A DNA stretch of 64,000 nt from an uncultured Sterolibacteriaceae bacterium. Lineage in GTDB: Bacteria > Pseudomonadota > Gammaproteobacteria > Burkholderiales > Rhodocyclaceae. Location: NCBI GenBank assembly GCA_937888595.1, contig CALARK010000020.1:372001-436000 (forward strand), given 5' to 3'. Below, one piece after another: positions 24,918 through 34,927 of this stretch (its first letter is position 1; every line of letters starts with the position of its first letter). A program made the position numbers and the translations under genes. Below the pieces are notes generated by a model. The model was not told the DNA's origin, made no database searches, and was given only the letters and a program-made list of their open reading frames with translations.

Positions 24918-27034
24918 CGCAGAACCCGGAACTCTTCGCCTTACCGCTCTGGAGCTATGGCCTCGCCGCGTTCAGCTATCTGCTGACCGCGCTGCATTTG
25001 ATACGCTGGCGCAGGCGCGGCGGTTCTGACGGGGCCATCACCTGGATCATCTCTGCAGCGGCGATGACCGTCATCTGGGCTGCGGGAGCCTTCCTGGCGA
25101 TATTGACGGACACGCCTCTCCCTGACGTCCTCTCGCAGGCAGCTGATATCGTCCGTTACGGTGCCTGGTACGCCTTCACCCTGACGCTGTTGTATCCCTC
25201 GACCGCCGAGACGCAGACCCGGCCCAAGTGGCCGATCGTGCTGGGTACCCTGATCGTCGGCGGTGGCCTGGCGCTGCAGCTTCTGCTCTCGCTCCCGTTC
25301 GACCTGCCCGTTCCATCCCTCGACCGAACCAGCCAGTACGCAGCCCTCGCGCAAGTGATTTTTGCGCTAACGCTTCTGGAACAGTTGCTGCGGCGCACGA
25401 CCGCCGACTCGCTCTGGAACATCAAGCCGCTCGGCATCGGCCTCGGGGCGATCTTCGCCTTCGATCTGTACTTCCACTCGAACGCCCTGCTCTTCAACCA
25501 GATCGATGCCAATGCCTACGCGGTACGCGGGTTCGCTCACACACTGATACTGCCGTTGCTGCTACTGACGATCTACCGGACCCGGGCGCGCAAACTGCAG
25601 GTCGCGTTATCACAGACGGCCGCATTCCAGACGACCTCGCTGGCGGCCGCCGGCCTCTACCTGCTGCTCGCCTCGGCCGCCGGCTACTACGTGCGCTATC
25701 TCGGTGGCAGCTGGGGGGGGGCGATGCAGCTGGCCCTGCTGTTCTCCGCTTTCGTCCTGCTGTTGATGCTGGCCTTTTCGGGAACGTTGCGTTCGCGCCT
25801 CAAGGTGCTGGTCGGCAAGCATTTCTTCCGCTATCGCTACGACTATCGCGAGGAATGGCTGAAATTCACCCAGGCGCTCTCATCCGAAGAGGATTCTCGC
25901 CAGGTCGGCCAGCAGGTGATCCGCGGACTGGCGAACATGGTGGAAAGCCCGGCCGGCACGCTCTGGATGCGCGATGCCGACGGGCGGCAATACTCCCAGC
26001 GGGCGCGCTGGAACCTGCCCGTAGCCGCAGTCGGAGAACCTGCCGACAGCGCGCTGATATCGTTCCTGCGGGATCGCGGCTGGGTGCTCAACCTGGAAGA
26101 GTATCGCTACCTGCCCGGCCGATACGAAGGACTCATCCTCCCCGACTGGCTCACCGACACCCCGAACGCATGGCTGATCGTGCCGCTGACCACGGCGAAT
26201 GAAATCATCGGGTTTGTCGTACTCACGACTTCGCGAGCCGCGATCGATGTGAATTGGGAAGTCAACGACCTGCTGCGGACTGCCGGCAGGCAGGCGGCGG
26301 CTTTTCTTGCGCAGATGCAGGCGGCCGAAGCGCTGCTCGAAGCCCGCAAGTTCGATGCCTTCAACCGGATGTCGGCTTTCGTCGTGCACGACCTGAAAAA
26401 TATCGTCAGCCAATTGTCACTGATGGTGCGCAACGCCGAACGCCATGCGGACAACGTCGAATTCCAGCGCGACATGCTGCTCACGGTCCAGCATTCCGTC
26501 GAACGCATGAAGCAGCTGATGATGCAGTTGCGCGAGGGCAGCGCTCCGGCGGACGGCAGCGGCAGTGTCGGGGTGAATCTCGATGCCGTGATACGGCGCA
26601 TCCAGAAGGCGAAATCGGCCCAGCCCCCCGGCATCGAGCTGGACATTCGCCAGCCGGTGTTCGCGCGTGGCCACGAGGAGCGCATCGAGCGGGTGATCGG
26701 TCATCTGGTCCAGAATGCGCTGGATGCCACGCCTCCCTCGGGGCGGGTATGGGTCAGGCTGGAACGCGAGGGCAGCATGGCGCTCATCGAAGTCGGCGAT
26801 ACGGGTTGCGGGATGTCGCCGGAATTCATCCGCGACAAACTGTTCCGCCCCTTCCAGACCACCAAGGAAACCGGCATGGGTATCGGCGCCTACGAAAGCC
26901 GTCAGTACATCCGGGAGCTCGGGGGCGACATCCAGCTCGAAAGCAGGGAAAATATCGGCACACGGTTCCATGTCCGGCTGCCGCTGATAGAAATTCGCAG
27001 GTCGTCCGACCTGCAGCAACTGGAGACAACATGA
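24914..27034 (+). CDS. prsK: PEP-CTERM system sensor histidine kinase PrsK
   Basis: 706 residues; start and stop overlap its neighbours by 4 nt. About eight N-terminal membrane segments (residues 1-295), a GAF-like domain (about 310-460), then the kinase core: phospho-acceptor His492 in FVVHDLKNIVSQ, an N box in LVQNALDATPP, and G boxes VGDTGCGMS and TGMGIGAYESRQY. It matches the PrsK family (TIGR02916 type) found only with exosortase loci. It would phosphorylate PrsR, encoded next. The signal is unknown. Confidence 0.95.
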   Translation: MTQNPELFALPLWSYGLAAFSYLLTALHLIRWRRRGGSDGAITWIISAAAMTVIWAAGAFLAILTDTPLPDVLSQAADIVRYGAWYAFTLTLLYPSTAETQTRPKWPIVLGTLIVGGGLALQLLLSLPFDLPVPSLDRTSQYAALAQVIFALTLLEQLLRRTTADSLWNIKPLGIGLGAIFAFDLYFHSNALLFNQIDANAYAVRGFAHTLILPLLLLTIYRTRARKLQVALSQTAAFQTTSLAAAGLYLLLASAAGYYVRYLGGSWGGAMQLALLFSAFVLLLMLAFSGTLRSRLKVLVGKHFFRYRYDYREEWLKFTQALSSEEDSRQVGQQVIRGLANMVESPAGTLWMRDADGRQYSQRARWNLPVAAVGEPADSALISFLRDRGWVLNLEEYRYLPGRYEGLILPDWLTDTPNAWLIVPLTTANEIIGFVVLTTSRAAIDVNWEVNDLLRTAGRQAAAFLAQMQAAEALLEARKFDAFNRMSAFVVHDLKNIVSQLSLMVRNAERHADNVEFQRDMLLTVQHSVERMKQLMMQLREGSAPADGSGSVGVNLDAVIRRIQKAKSAQPPGIELDIRQPVFARGHEERIERVIGHLVQNALDATPPSGRVWVRLEREGSMALIEVGDTGCGMSPEFIRDKLFRPFQTTKETGMGIGAYESRQYIRELGGDIQLESRENIGTRFHVRLPLIEIRRSSDLQQLETT

Positions 27035-28392
27035 CGACGGAAAAATCGCGCACGCTGCTGATCGTCGAGGACGACCCGGCCCTGCAGAAGCAGATCCGCT
27101 GGGCATTCGACCAGTACGAGACGGTCGTCGCCGACGACCGCGATAGTGCGCTGAACCAGATTCGCCGCCACAGCCCGGCGGTCGTCACGATGGATCTCGG
27201 GCTACCGCCCGATGCCGACTCGGTGACCGAGGGATTCCGGCTGCTCGAACAAATCCTCGCCACCGCCCCGGACACGAAGGTCATCGTCCTGACCGGACAG
27301 AACGACCAGAGCAACGCCCTGCGCGCCATCGCCCTCGGCGCCTATGATTTCTTCGCCAAGCCCTTCGAACCCGAGATCCTCGGCCTGACCGTCGAACGAG
27401 CCTTCCGGCTGCATGAACTACAGCAGGAAAACCGGCGTTTGCAGGCCATGCACCAGCCGGACGCCCTCGGCAGCCTGATCACCCGCGACCCGGAAATGCT
27501 GCGCATCTGCCGCACCATCGAGAAGGTTGCCCCCAGCAATGCGACGATCCTGCTGCTCGGCGAAAGCGGGACCGGCAAGGAGGTGCTGGCGCGCGGGCTG
27601 CACAACGCCTCGCCGCGCCGCGAGGAACGGTTCGTCGCCATCAACTGCGCGGCGATCCCCGACAACCTGCTCGAAAGCGAACTGTTCGGGTACGAGAAGG
27701 GGGCGTTTTCCGGCGCGGCGAAGACGACGCCCGGAAAGATCGAAACAGCGCATCGCGGCACGCTGATGCTCGACGAAATCGGCGACCTGCCGCTCCCCCT
27801 TCAGGCAAAGCTGCTGCGCTTCCTGCAGGAGCGCGTGATCGAGCGCGTCGGCGGCCGGCAGGAGATTCCCGTCGATGTGCGCATCGTCTGCGCGACACAC
27901 CAGGACCTCAAGGCCCTGATCCGCGAAGGCCGCTTCCGCGAGGACCTGTACTACCGGCTCGCGGAGATCGTCGTAACGATTCCGCCCCTGCGCGACCGGG
28001 CCGGCGATGCCGCCCTGCTCGCCCATGCCTTCACCCGTCGCTTCGCCACCGAGCAGAATCGCGGCAACCTGCAACTGGGCGAGGACGCCGTTCGCCTGAT
28101 CACGGCCCATGCCTGGCCAGGCAATGTGCGTGAACTGGAAAACTGCATCAAGCGGGCGACGATCATGGCGGACGGCAGCTTCATCGCCGCGGAAGATATC
28201 GGGCTCGACGGCGCGGCAGAGGCGGAACCGGAGGTGCTCGACCTGCGCACGATCCGCGAGGAGGCGGAGCGCAAAGCCATCGTCACGGCCCTCGGCCGCA
28301 GCAACGGGAACATCGTGCGCGCCGCCGAGATGCTTGGAGTCAGCCGGCCGACTCTGTATGATCTGATGCACAAGTTCGGCCTCAAGACCTAG
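27031..28392 (+). CDS. prsR: PEP-CTERM system sigma-54 response regulator PrsR
   Basis: 453 residues; its ATG overlaps the prsK stop (ATGA). Receiver domain with Asp55 as phosphorylation site (VVTMDLGLPP); AAA+ sigma-54 activation domain with Walker A GESGTGKE (177-184), the sigma-54 contact loop GAFSGA (224-229, a Ser variant of GAFTGA), Walker B GTLMLDEIGDLPL; C-terminal Fis-type helix-turn-helix (GNIVRAAEMLGVSRPTLYDLM). It is the evident activator for the sigma-54 promoters found at 180, 36662, 52804 and 54041. RpoN itself is not in the window. Confidence 0.95.
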   Translation: MTTEKSRTLLIVEDDPALQKQIRWAFDQYETVVADDRDSALNQIRRHSPAVVTMDLGLPPDADSVTEGFRLLEQILATAPDTKVIVLTGQNDQSNALRAIALGAYDFFAKPFEPEILGLTVERAFRLHELQQENRRLQAMHQPDALGSLITRDPEMLRICRTIEKVAPSNATILLLGESGTGKEVLARGLHNASPRREERFVAINCAAIPDNLLESELFGYEKGAFSGAAKTTPGKIETAHRGTLMLDEIGDLPLPLQAKLLRFLQERVIERVGGRQEIPVDVRIVCATHQDLKALIREGRFREDLYYRLAEIVVTIPPLRDRAGDAALLAHAFTRRFATEQNRGNLQLGEDAVRLITAHAWPGNVRELENCIKRATIMADGSFIAAEDIGLDGAAEAEPEVLDLRTIREEAERKAIVTALGRSNGNIVRAAEMLGVSRPTLYDLMHKFGLKT

Positions 28393-28424
28393 CCGTATCG
28401 CATATTCATTCCGGGAATCACGAC

Positions 28425-31196
28425 ATGAGCGCAACCTCTTTCCGCATGATCAAGATCACCGCCCTGGTCGGCGCCCTGCTGGCCGGCGGTTGCGGCGGCT
28501 CGCCCGACGAGATGCTCGCATCGGCCAGGGATTACCTGGCGAAGAACGATACGGCCGCAGCGACCATCCAGCTCAAGAATGCGCTGGCCGCCAACCCCGA
28601 CCTTGCGGAAGCGCGCTTCCTGCTTGGCAAGGCGCTACTGGAAAGCGGCGACCCGGTCGCCGCCGAAGTGGAACTGCGCAAGGCGGCCACCCTCAAATTC
28701 GCCGCCGACCAGGTCGTACCGGTCCTGGCCCGAACGCTACTGGCGCAAGGCCAGCCGAAGAAGGTACTCGAAGAATTTTCTGCCGCCACACTGACCGCTC
28801 CTGAAAGCATCGCCGATCTCAAGACCAGCATCGGCCACAGCCTGGCCATGCAGGGCAAGACGGACGATGCGCGATCCGCCTATGACGCCGCCACCAGTGC
28901 ACAAGCGGATTTCGCCCCGGCCCTGCTGGGCCTCGCCCGCCTCAAGGCCCAGGCGCAGGACCTGAAGGGTGCCCAGGCCATCATCGACGGCATCATCGCC
29001 AAGTCGCCCCAGAATGCCGACGCATGGCATTTCAAGGCCGATCTCTTGCGCGCCGCCGGCAACATGGCCGAAGCCCGCGATGCCTATGCCAAGGTGCTGG
29101 AACAACGACCCAAGGCCCTGACCGCGCATGCCGCCCTGATCATGAGCCAGTTGCGCGAACAGCAGGCCGACAAGGCCGCGCTGCAACTGGAAGCGATGCA
29201 GAAGGTCGCCGGCAAGCATCCGCTGACGCTCTACATGCAGGGGCTGGTGGCGTTCGCCCGCAAGGACCTGCCGGCCGTACGCTCGGCCATGGAAGCGCTG
29301 CTGAGGGCGCAGCCGGACAACCCGCAGGGTCTCCAGCTCGCGGGCCTGGCCGCTTACGAGTCCCGATCCGACATCCAGGCGCAGGAATTCCTCGCCAAGG
29401 CACTGCAAAGAGCGCCCGGCCTCGATTTCGGCCGGCGCGTGCTCGTCATGTCGCTGTTGCGCACCGGCCAGCCGACCAAGGCGCTGGCGACCCTCCAGCC
29501 CATCCTGCAGGGCAGCGAAACCGGGCCCGGCTGGTTCGCCCTCGCCGGCGAAGCCTACATGCAGAGCGGCGATGCGAAAACCGCCGAGGACTTCTTCAGC
29601 CGGGCCGCCAAGGCCGATCCCGACAACCGCAAGACGCAGACGGCCCTGGCGCTGGCACGCATGCGGACCGGGCAGGCGGAACAAGCGTTCGCCGATCTCG
29701 AACAGATCGCCGCCGCCGACACCGGCACCTCGGCCGACATGGCGCTGATCGCCTCGAGCATGCAGCGCAAACAATTCGACAAGGCGCTCAAGGCGATCGA
29801 CAACTTCGAGAAGAAGCAGCCGGACAACCCGTCGGTCCATCATCTGCGCGGCGGCGCGCAACTCGGGAAGGGGGACCTCGCAAAAGCCCGCCTGAATTTC
29901 GAAAAGGCCCTGTCGGTCAGCCCGGCCTACCTGCCGGCAGCGACCAGCCTCGCCCGGCTGGACCTCGCCGAGAAAAAGCCCGAGCAAGCAGCGAAACGAT
30001 TCGAAGCGGTTCTGGACAAGGATCCCAAGAACATCCAGGCGATGCTGGCGCTCGCCGAATTGCGCGCCAACATGGAGGGCGGCGGCGACAAGGCGGCCGA
30101 CCTGATCCGCAAGGCCATCGCCACGGCGCCGGCCGACCCGGCACCGCGACTCGCGCTGATCGCGCTGCGCATCGGCAAGAAGGACCACGCCGCTGCACTG
30201 ACCGCCGCGCAGGAAGCGATGGCCGCGATTCCCGATCGGCCGGAAATCCTCGATGTCGCCGGGCGTGTCTTCCAGTTGACCGGCGACACCAACCAGGCGC
30301 TGGCAATCTACGGCAAGCTGGCCTCGCTGCTGCCGACAGCGCCCCATCCCTATCTGCGCATGGCCGAGATCCAGGTCGCCGCCAAGAACAAGGAAGGTGC
30401 TCGCAGCAGCCTGACGAAGGGATTGGCACTGCAACCGGATTCCCTGCCGATGCAGCGCGCCCTGGTCATGCTCGATGTCGACGACAAGAAGATCGACGAC
30501 GCGCTCGCCAAGGCTCGCGGCATCCAGAAAGCCCATCCCAAGTCGCCGGCCGGCCACGTGATCGAGGGCGACATCCACATCATCGCGAAAGACACCGTCA
30601 AGGCCGCCACTGCCTATCGCGCCGCACTCAAGATCGCCCCGGCGACCGATATCGCCGAGCGCCTGCATGCGACCCTGTTGCTTGGCGGCAAGACGGCGGA
30701 TGCGAACGGTTTTGCCGATACCTGGCTGAAGGAGCATCCCAAGGACAACAAGTTCCGCCTCTTCCTCGCCGAAACCGCCAACAAGCGCAGGGATTACACG
30801 GCGGCGGCGGCCCAGTACCGCGCCCTGCTCGCCCTGCAGCCGAACAATCCCGTGCTGCTGAACAACCTCGCCTGGTCCCTCGGCCAAGCGAAGGATCCCA
30901 AAGCGATCGCCCATGCCGAGCAGGCCAACAAGCTGGCCCCGAACCAGCCGGCCATCATGGACACGCTGGGCACCCTGCTCGTTGAGCAGGGCAAGGATAT
31001 CGAGCGCGGCCTCTCATTGCTCGCCAAGGCGGTCGAACTCGCGCCGCAGGCGGCCGATGTTCGCCTCAACTATGCCCGGGCGTTGCTGAAAACAGGCAAG
31101 TCGGCGCCGGCAAAACAGGAACTCGAAACGCTCGCAAAGCTCGGCGATAAGTTCCCGGCGCACTCCGAGGTCGCGGCGATGCTGAAGGGACTCTAG
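28425..31196 (+). CDS. prsT: PEP-CTERM system TPR lipoprotein PrsT
   Basis: 923 residues from ATG. Lipoprotein signal with lipobox LLAGGC (Cys23) followed by tandem tetratricopeptide repeats to the C-terminus. It matches the PrsT family (TIGR02917 type), which sits with prsK and prsR in exosortase loci. It is probably an envelope scaffold for EPS or PEP-CTERM protein assembly. A second family member, with a conventional signal peptide, is encoded at 36780-39566. Confidence 0.94.
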   Translation: MSATSFRMIKITALVGALLAGGCGGSPDEMLASARDYLAKNDTAAATIQLKNALAANPDLAEARFLLGKALLESGDPVAAEVELRKAATLKFAADQVVPVLARTLLAQGQPKKVLEEFSAATLTAPESIADLKTSIGHSLAMQGKTDDARSAYDAATSAQADFAPALLGLARLKAQAQDLKGAQAIIDGIIAKSPQNADAWHFKADLLRAAGNMAEARDAYAKVLEQRPKALTAHAALIMSQLREQQADKAALQLEAMQKVAGKHPLTLYMQGLVAFARKDLPAVRSAMEALLRAQPDNPQGLQLAGLAAYESRSDIQAQEFLAKALQRAPGLDFGRRVLVMSLLRTGQPTKALATLQPILQGSETGPGWFALAGEAYMQSGDAKTAEDFFSRAAKADPDNRKTQTALALARMRTGQAEQAFADLEQIAAADTGTSADMALIASSMQRKQFDKALKAIDNFEKKQPDNPSVHHLRGGAQLGKGDLAKARLNFEKALSVSPAYLPAATSLARLDLAEKKPEQAAKRFEAVLDKDPKNIQAMLALAELRANMEGGGDKAADLIRKAIATAPADPAPRLALIALRIGKKDHAAALTAAQEAMAAIPDRPEILDVAGRVFQLTGDTNQALAIYGKLASLLPTAPHPYLRMAEIQVAAKNKEGARSSLTKGLALQPDSLPMQRALVMLDVDDKKIDDALAKARGIQKAHPKSPAGHVIEGDIHIIAKDTVKAATAYRAALKIAPATDIAERLHATLLLGGKTADANGFADTWLKEHPKDNKFRLFLAETANKRRDYTAAAAQYRALLALQPNNPVLLNNLAWSLGQAKDPKAIAHAEQANKLAPNQPAIMDTLGTLLVEQGKDIERGLSLLAKAVELAPQAADVRLNYARALLKTGKSAPAKQELETLAKLGDKFPAHSEVAAMLKGL

Positions 31197-31205
31197 GCGG
31201 CCGTC

Positions 31206-32102
31206 ATGCGCCGGACAAGCCGCCTTCTGCCTCTCGCTCTGCTCGGCTGGGCCGTCCTGCCGGCGCCGACTTTTGCGCGCGTCGAACTCGGTCCCGTGCA
31301 ATTGCTCGCCCTGCGCGAAGAGGCGCGGGCCTACGAGCACGGCGAGGGTGTCGCCAAGGATCCCGCCAGGGCTTACAAACTCTACTGCGAAGGCGCAAAA
31401 GCCGGCGATGCGGAAGCCCGCTACGGCATCGGCTGGATGCTCGCCAACGGCCGTGGCATCGCTCGCGACGATGCGCAGGCAGCCTACTTCTTCGCACTCG
31501 CCGCCGAGCAGGGACACGAACCTTCGCGCAGGATGCTGGGCTTTATGGGTGCCCCAGCAGCGGAAATGCCCGAATGCCTGCGCGATCCCGAACCTCCGGC
31601 CGCCGTCGCCCTCGATGAGTTCACCTTCGCATCCGAACGGCAGCGGGAACTGGCCGAACTGGTCCTGCGCCTCGCCCCCGAATACGGCATCGAACCCCGG
31701 CTGGCGCTGGCGATCGCGCACACCGAATCCAACCTGAATCCGAATGCCGTGTCGAACAAGAATGCCCAGGGCCTGATGCAGTTGATCCCGGACACGGCGG
31801 CGCGCTTCAACGTCAGGAAACCCTTCGATCCGGAGCAGAATGTGCGCGGCGGCCTGACCTACCTGCGCTGGCTCCTGGCCTATTTCCAGGGCGACGTCGC
31901 CCTCGCGGCTGCCGCCTACAACGCCGGCGAAGGGGCCGTGAATCGCTATCGCGGCATTCCGCCCTACGCCGAAACACGCGGCTACGTGCAGCGCATTCTC
32001 CAACGCTTTCCCCGCGAGGCGCATCCCTTCGACGCGTCGATCACGCCGCCCTCTCCCGATCTCGAAAAGATTCTGCGCAAGAAGCAGCAGGTACGTTCGT
32101 GA
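31206..32102 (+). CDS. Sel1-repeat lytic transglycosylase (SLT family)
   Basis: 298 residues from ATG. A signal peptide whose last part is encoded by a dispersed-repeat copy (A-V-L-P-A-P-T-F-A), two Sel1-like repeats (about 35-110), then a GH23 SLT domain: catalytic Glu174 in AIAHTESNLNP, SNKNAQGLMQLIPDTAARF, and AAAYNAGEGAVNRYRG. It cleaves peptidoglycan glycan strands in the periplasm, perhaps to admit the export machine. It follows prsT by 9 nt. Confidence 0.92.
   Translation: MRRTSRLLPLALLGWAVLPAPTFARVELGPVQLLALREEARAYEHGEGVAKDPARAYKLYCEGAKAGDAEARYGIGWMLANGRGIARDDAQAAYFFALAAEQGHEPSRRMLGFMGAPAAEMPECLRDPEPPAAVALDEFTFASERQRELAELVLRLAPEYGIEPRLALAIAHTESNLNPNAVSNKNAQGLMQLIPDTAARFNVRKPFDPEQNVRGGLTYLRWLLAYFQGDVALAAAAYNAGEGAVNRYRGIPPYAETRGYVQRILQRFPREAHPFDASITPPSPDLEKILRKKQQVRS
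31251..31274 (+). repeat. 24-nt dispersed repeat in the transglycosylase signal peptide
   Basis: 23 of 24 positions match. It is in gene orientation, read A-V-L-P-A-P-T-F, and forms the end of the signal peptide. Confidence 0.75.
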
Positions 32103-32872
32103 TGCCACGGCTTTCCCACCTGCTGTTCTGTCTCGCCGTCCTGCTGGCACCGACTTTTTCGCCGGCTGCCGAACTGGCCGACACCATCGAGCGCGTGAAA
32201 CCCGCCATCGTCGTCGTGGGTACCTATGCCAGGCTGCGCAGCCCGCCCTTCGTGATGCGCGGCACCGGCTTCGCCGTCGGCGACGGCACGCTGATCGCCA
32301 CCAACGCCCATGTCGTGCCGGAACTGACCGGAGAGGACGCACAGGCCGAATTGGCCGTACTGGTGCGTACCGGGGAGCGTATCCTCCCGCGTACCGCTCA
32401 CCTGCTGGTGCGCGACGCCGATCACGACCTGGCGCTGCTGCGCATCGACGGCCTGCCCCTGCCGCCGCTGCCCTTGCGCGATCCCGGTAGGGTCCGCGAG
32501 GGCCAGCCGGTCGCCTTCACCGGCTTCCCTATCGGCGGCGTGCTCGGCTTCGCGCCCGTCACCCATCGCGGCATCGTCGCCGCCATCACCCCCATCGCCC
32601 AGCCCGGCGGCAATGCCGGCGAACTGCGCGACCAGTCGATCCAGCGCCTGCGCCGCGGCGCCTTTCCCGTCTTCCAGCTCGATGCCACCGCGTACCCCGG
32701 CAACAGCGGCGGACCGCTCTACGATGCCGAAACCGGCGAGGTCATCGGCGTCATCAATATGGTTTTCGTCAAAGAGAGCAAGGAAGCGGTGCTGGAAAAA
32801 CCGTCGGGGATCAGCTATGCGATCCCGGCCACCTTCCTCGCCGAACTGCTGAAAAAGACGAATAAGCAGTGA
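32102..32872 (+). CDS. secreted trypsin-like serine protease
   Basis: 256 residues from the ATG at 32102, overlapping the previous stop (TGATG); a GTG one codon earlier is possible. The signal peptide contains another dispersed-repeat copy (A-V-L-L-A-P-T-F-S). Chymotrypsin-fold triad: His70 in TNAHVV, Asp109 in DADHDLALL, Ser202 in YPGNSGGPLYD. There is no PDZ domain, unlike DegP. It is the last gene of the plus-strand prs operon, probably a periplasmic processing or quality-control enzyme. Confidence 0.9.
   Translation: MPRLSHLLFCLAVLLAPTFSPAAELADTIERVKPAIVVVGTYARLRSPPFVMRGTGFAVGDGTLIATNAHVVPELTGEDAQAELAVLVRTGERILPRTAHLLVRDADHDLALLRIDGLPLPPLPLRDPGRVREGQPVAFTGFPIGGVLGFAPVTHRGIVAAITPIAQPGGNAGELRDQSIQRLRRGAFPVFQLDATAYPGNSGGPLYDAETGEVIGVINMVFVKESKEAVLEKPSGISYAIPATFLAELLKKTNKQ
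32135..32158 (+). repeat. 24-nt dispersed repeat in the protease signal peptide
   Basis: 21 of 24 positions match; it is read in frame as A-V-L-L-A-P-T-F. Confidence 0.6.
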
Positions 32873-32879
32873 GTGAGCC

Positions 32880-33965
32880 TCAGAGGCTTCGGCTCGTGTT
32901 TTTGTAAAGCCGCATGAACGCCTTGCGGCCAAGATGCAGGGCAAGCAGGTGGATCGGCATGCGCAGCCAATGTCCGCGCAGGTACAGCATCCCCCGGGCC
33001 ACTGCGGTTCCGCGGTCGTTGCACAAAACATGATCGGGCATGAATGCCGGCAGGTAGATCCGGTCCAGCAGGACATCATTCATGCGCACATCATCGAGGG
33101 CCTCGCGCATGTCAATTGGCGTCGGTACGCCCAAGATACGGTCCAGATAGCGGAATGCCAGTTTCAGGGGCCAAACCAGGTCGAGTTCGCGGGCCCGTAC
33201 CGGCAATGTCTTCCAGAATGCAGGATCACCCGAGAACTGTTGCAACAGCGCATCGAGATCGAGCAGATCCCTTAGCCCGTTGTTCAACTCGCCTTCGTGA
33301 AACAGATGCGTCGCTGCATGGATCACCATATCGCAGGGCGAAAGAACATGAAACGGAGGCTCACACAAGCGAATTGACGCCTCCAGCAGCTTTTCAGCCG
33401 AAGGATGATTGCGCGCGGTACTCGGCAGGATATTGTGGTGGACATCGACCACCGTACCGCGCTTCAGATTGACCATCGGAGGCAGTTCGTGCATCCACCG
33501 GCGGTAATAGCGATCATCGTAGGGATCGGTCTGTCGGGAAGACCAGCCGTGCAGCATCAGGGCGGCCTCGACCTCGGCGATACGATCGGCCGCCACCAGA
33601 ATATCGACATCGCCATACAGTCGGCCAACCGAGGCATCCAGTCCGGCCATGGAATAGGCCGCCCCCTTCAGCAAAACGATCGGCAGGTCGAGCGAGCGCA
33701 AGGCATCACCGATATGCCGGGCTTCCCAGATGACTGCCCGTCGCTGATGCCGGGACAAGGTCAAAGCCGAAATCAGGTGCGGGCGTACGAGTTCCGGCAC
33801 GTCATTCAGCGACCCCGACCGCTCCAGCGCCTCTGCCAATCGACCAAGCAGATTGGCACGTCTGACCAGCCTCAATAAGTCATCCCACGCCTTAAGATCA
33901 AGGTCGAGGCAGGTCGATGGATCCTTCAAGGCATCCAGCAACAGGGATTTATGCTCAGGCTTCAT
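32880..33965 (-). CDS. HPr-rel-A system nucleotidyltransferase family protein
   Basis: 361 residues from ATG, overlapping the HprK-like gene by 4 nt. Nucleotidyltransferase core of the PF14907 type: VLLKGAAYSMAGLDASVGRL, then YGDVDILVAADR, which carries the D-x-D metal site, and a downstream NLKRGTVVDVHHNIL. It is the last gene of the probable PEP-CTERM/HPr-rel-A operon. Such proteins accompany HprK-like kinases in this set and in some lasso-peptide clusters; the acceptor here is unknown. Confidence 0.82.
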   Translation of the reverse strand: MKPEHKSLLLDALKDPSTCLDLDLKAWDDLLRLVRRANLLGRLAEALERSGSLNDVPELVRPHLISALTLSRHQRRAVIWEARHIGDALRSLDLPIVLLKGAAYSMAGLDASVGRLYGDVDILVAADRIAEVEAALMLHGWSSRQTDPYDDRYYRRWMHELPPMVNLKRGTVVDVHHNILPSTARNHPSAEKLLEASIRLCEPPFHVLSPCDMVIHAATHLFHEGELNNGLRDLLDLDALLQQFSGDPAFWKTLPVRARELDLVWPLKLAFRYLDRILGVPTPIDMREALDDVRMNDVLLDRIYLPAFMPDHVLCNDRGTAVARGMLYLRGHWLRMPIHLLALHLGRKAFMRLYKNTSRSL

Positions 33966-34927
33966 GGTGCGTCGTATTCAAGCGACGACGAGGTCGCCCC
34001 CTCGCGCTGGTCAGAAAGCCAATCAAACACTTCCAAGGCATCTTCGATACGACTGTATTCAAAATCGTAGCAATCGCATGTATCGAGCAGTCTTGCGATC
34101 GTATCGAAACCCATTTCGCCGAGGGTGCTGTAATTGAATGCATTTTCCGCAATCGGCTGGAACGTTTGCGTCTTCGATCTCGGCGTCAAGACAGGCTCGG
34201 CACCGGGGACATATTTAGGAAACACGATCCAGCGGGGAGGGGCAGTTTCCAGCATTCGTGCAACACTCTCTGCCGGTGGACAGAGGTGGGCGACCCGCCC
34301 TTTATGCGTATCGTAGGTTTCCGGCGACCAGACGGCTTCCGGAGACAGGGCTTTCACCAAGTCAATCGAAGCATTCTTCAAGTTGATCGGCCGGGCCAGC
34401 GCATGTGCCTGCAAGGTTTGCGGATCGAGGAGTGTCAGCTCATCGGATAGCAGGCGCCATCCTCCTCGCAGGGCGAGTGCCGCACAAAGCGTACTTTTCC
34501 CCGATCCCGGCGGGGCCGGCAGGATGACGGTTTGTCCCGCACGTTCCAGAGAGGCGGCATGAATGCTGAACCATTGGTGGCAGGAGGCAGCGATGGTCCA
34601 GTTCATGCCCCATTCGAGCATGGCTGGGGCCTGATTCCTCGGTAATGGCTCGAACGGAGGCTCGCCATCGATGAAGAATTGAGCTTGCGGCTTCAGCCAT
34701 CGCCGCAGATTCCGGGGCGCCCGAATCTCGACATGAAAATCGGAAAACTCCGGAGCGATCAGACAGGGATGATGCGCGTACAGGGCTCGAATCGAATCCG
34801 CGACATCGGGTAGGGCACTATTGATCCTGAAACGGAGAAAGCCAGTTTGCAACGCAAAACGCCCCTGCACGAGCGCAGCATGCAATTTTTCCGGATCTAG
34901 ATCCCCGACACAGGCGTCATGCTTCAC
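33962..34927 (-). CDS. HprK-related kinase A
   Basis: 321 residues from a GTG start that overlaps the PqqD-like stop (TAGTG). The C-terminal P-loop kinase region has Walker A LPAPPGSGKSTLCAALALRG (136-155), then ELTLLDPQTLQAHALARP and RPINLKN as in HPr kinase-like folds. It is much shorter in its N-terminus than true HPr kinase/phosphorylase and is not near any PTS gene. It matches the 'HprK-related kinase A' group (TIGR04352 type). It is presumably a protein or peptide kinase; the partner proteins are encoded on both sides. Confidence 0.85.
   Translation of the reverse strand: MKHDACVGDLDPEKLHAALVQGRFALQTGFLRFRINSALPDVADSIRALYAHHPCLIAPEFSDFHVEIRAPRNLRRWLKPQAQFFIDGEPPFEPLPRNQAPAMLEWGMNWTIAASCHQWFSIHAASLERAGQTVILPAPPGSGKSTLCAALALRGGWRLLSDELTLLDPQTLQAHALARPINLKNASIDLVKALSPEAVWSPETYDTHKGRVAHLCPPAESVARMLETAPPRWIVFPKYVPGAEPVLTPRSKTQTFQPIAENAFNYSTLGEMGFDTIARLLDTCDCYDFEYSRIEDALEVFDWLSDQREGATSSSLEYDAP

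Noticed and set aside
26790..26815. Sequence resembling the antisense form of the dispersed repeat in prsK
   Set aside because: It encodes the conserved kinase G box V-G-D-T-G-C-G; similarity stops after about 10 nt.
28737..30914. Minus-strand open frame of 725 codons
   Set aside because: Antisense to prsT; the real gene has a lipobox and TPR repeats.
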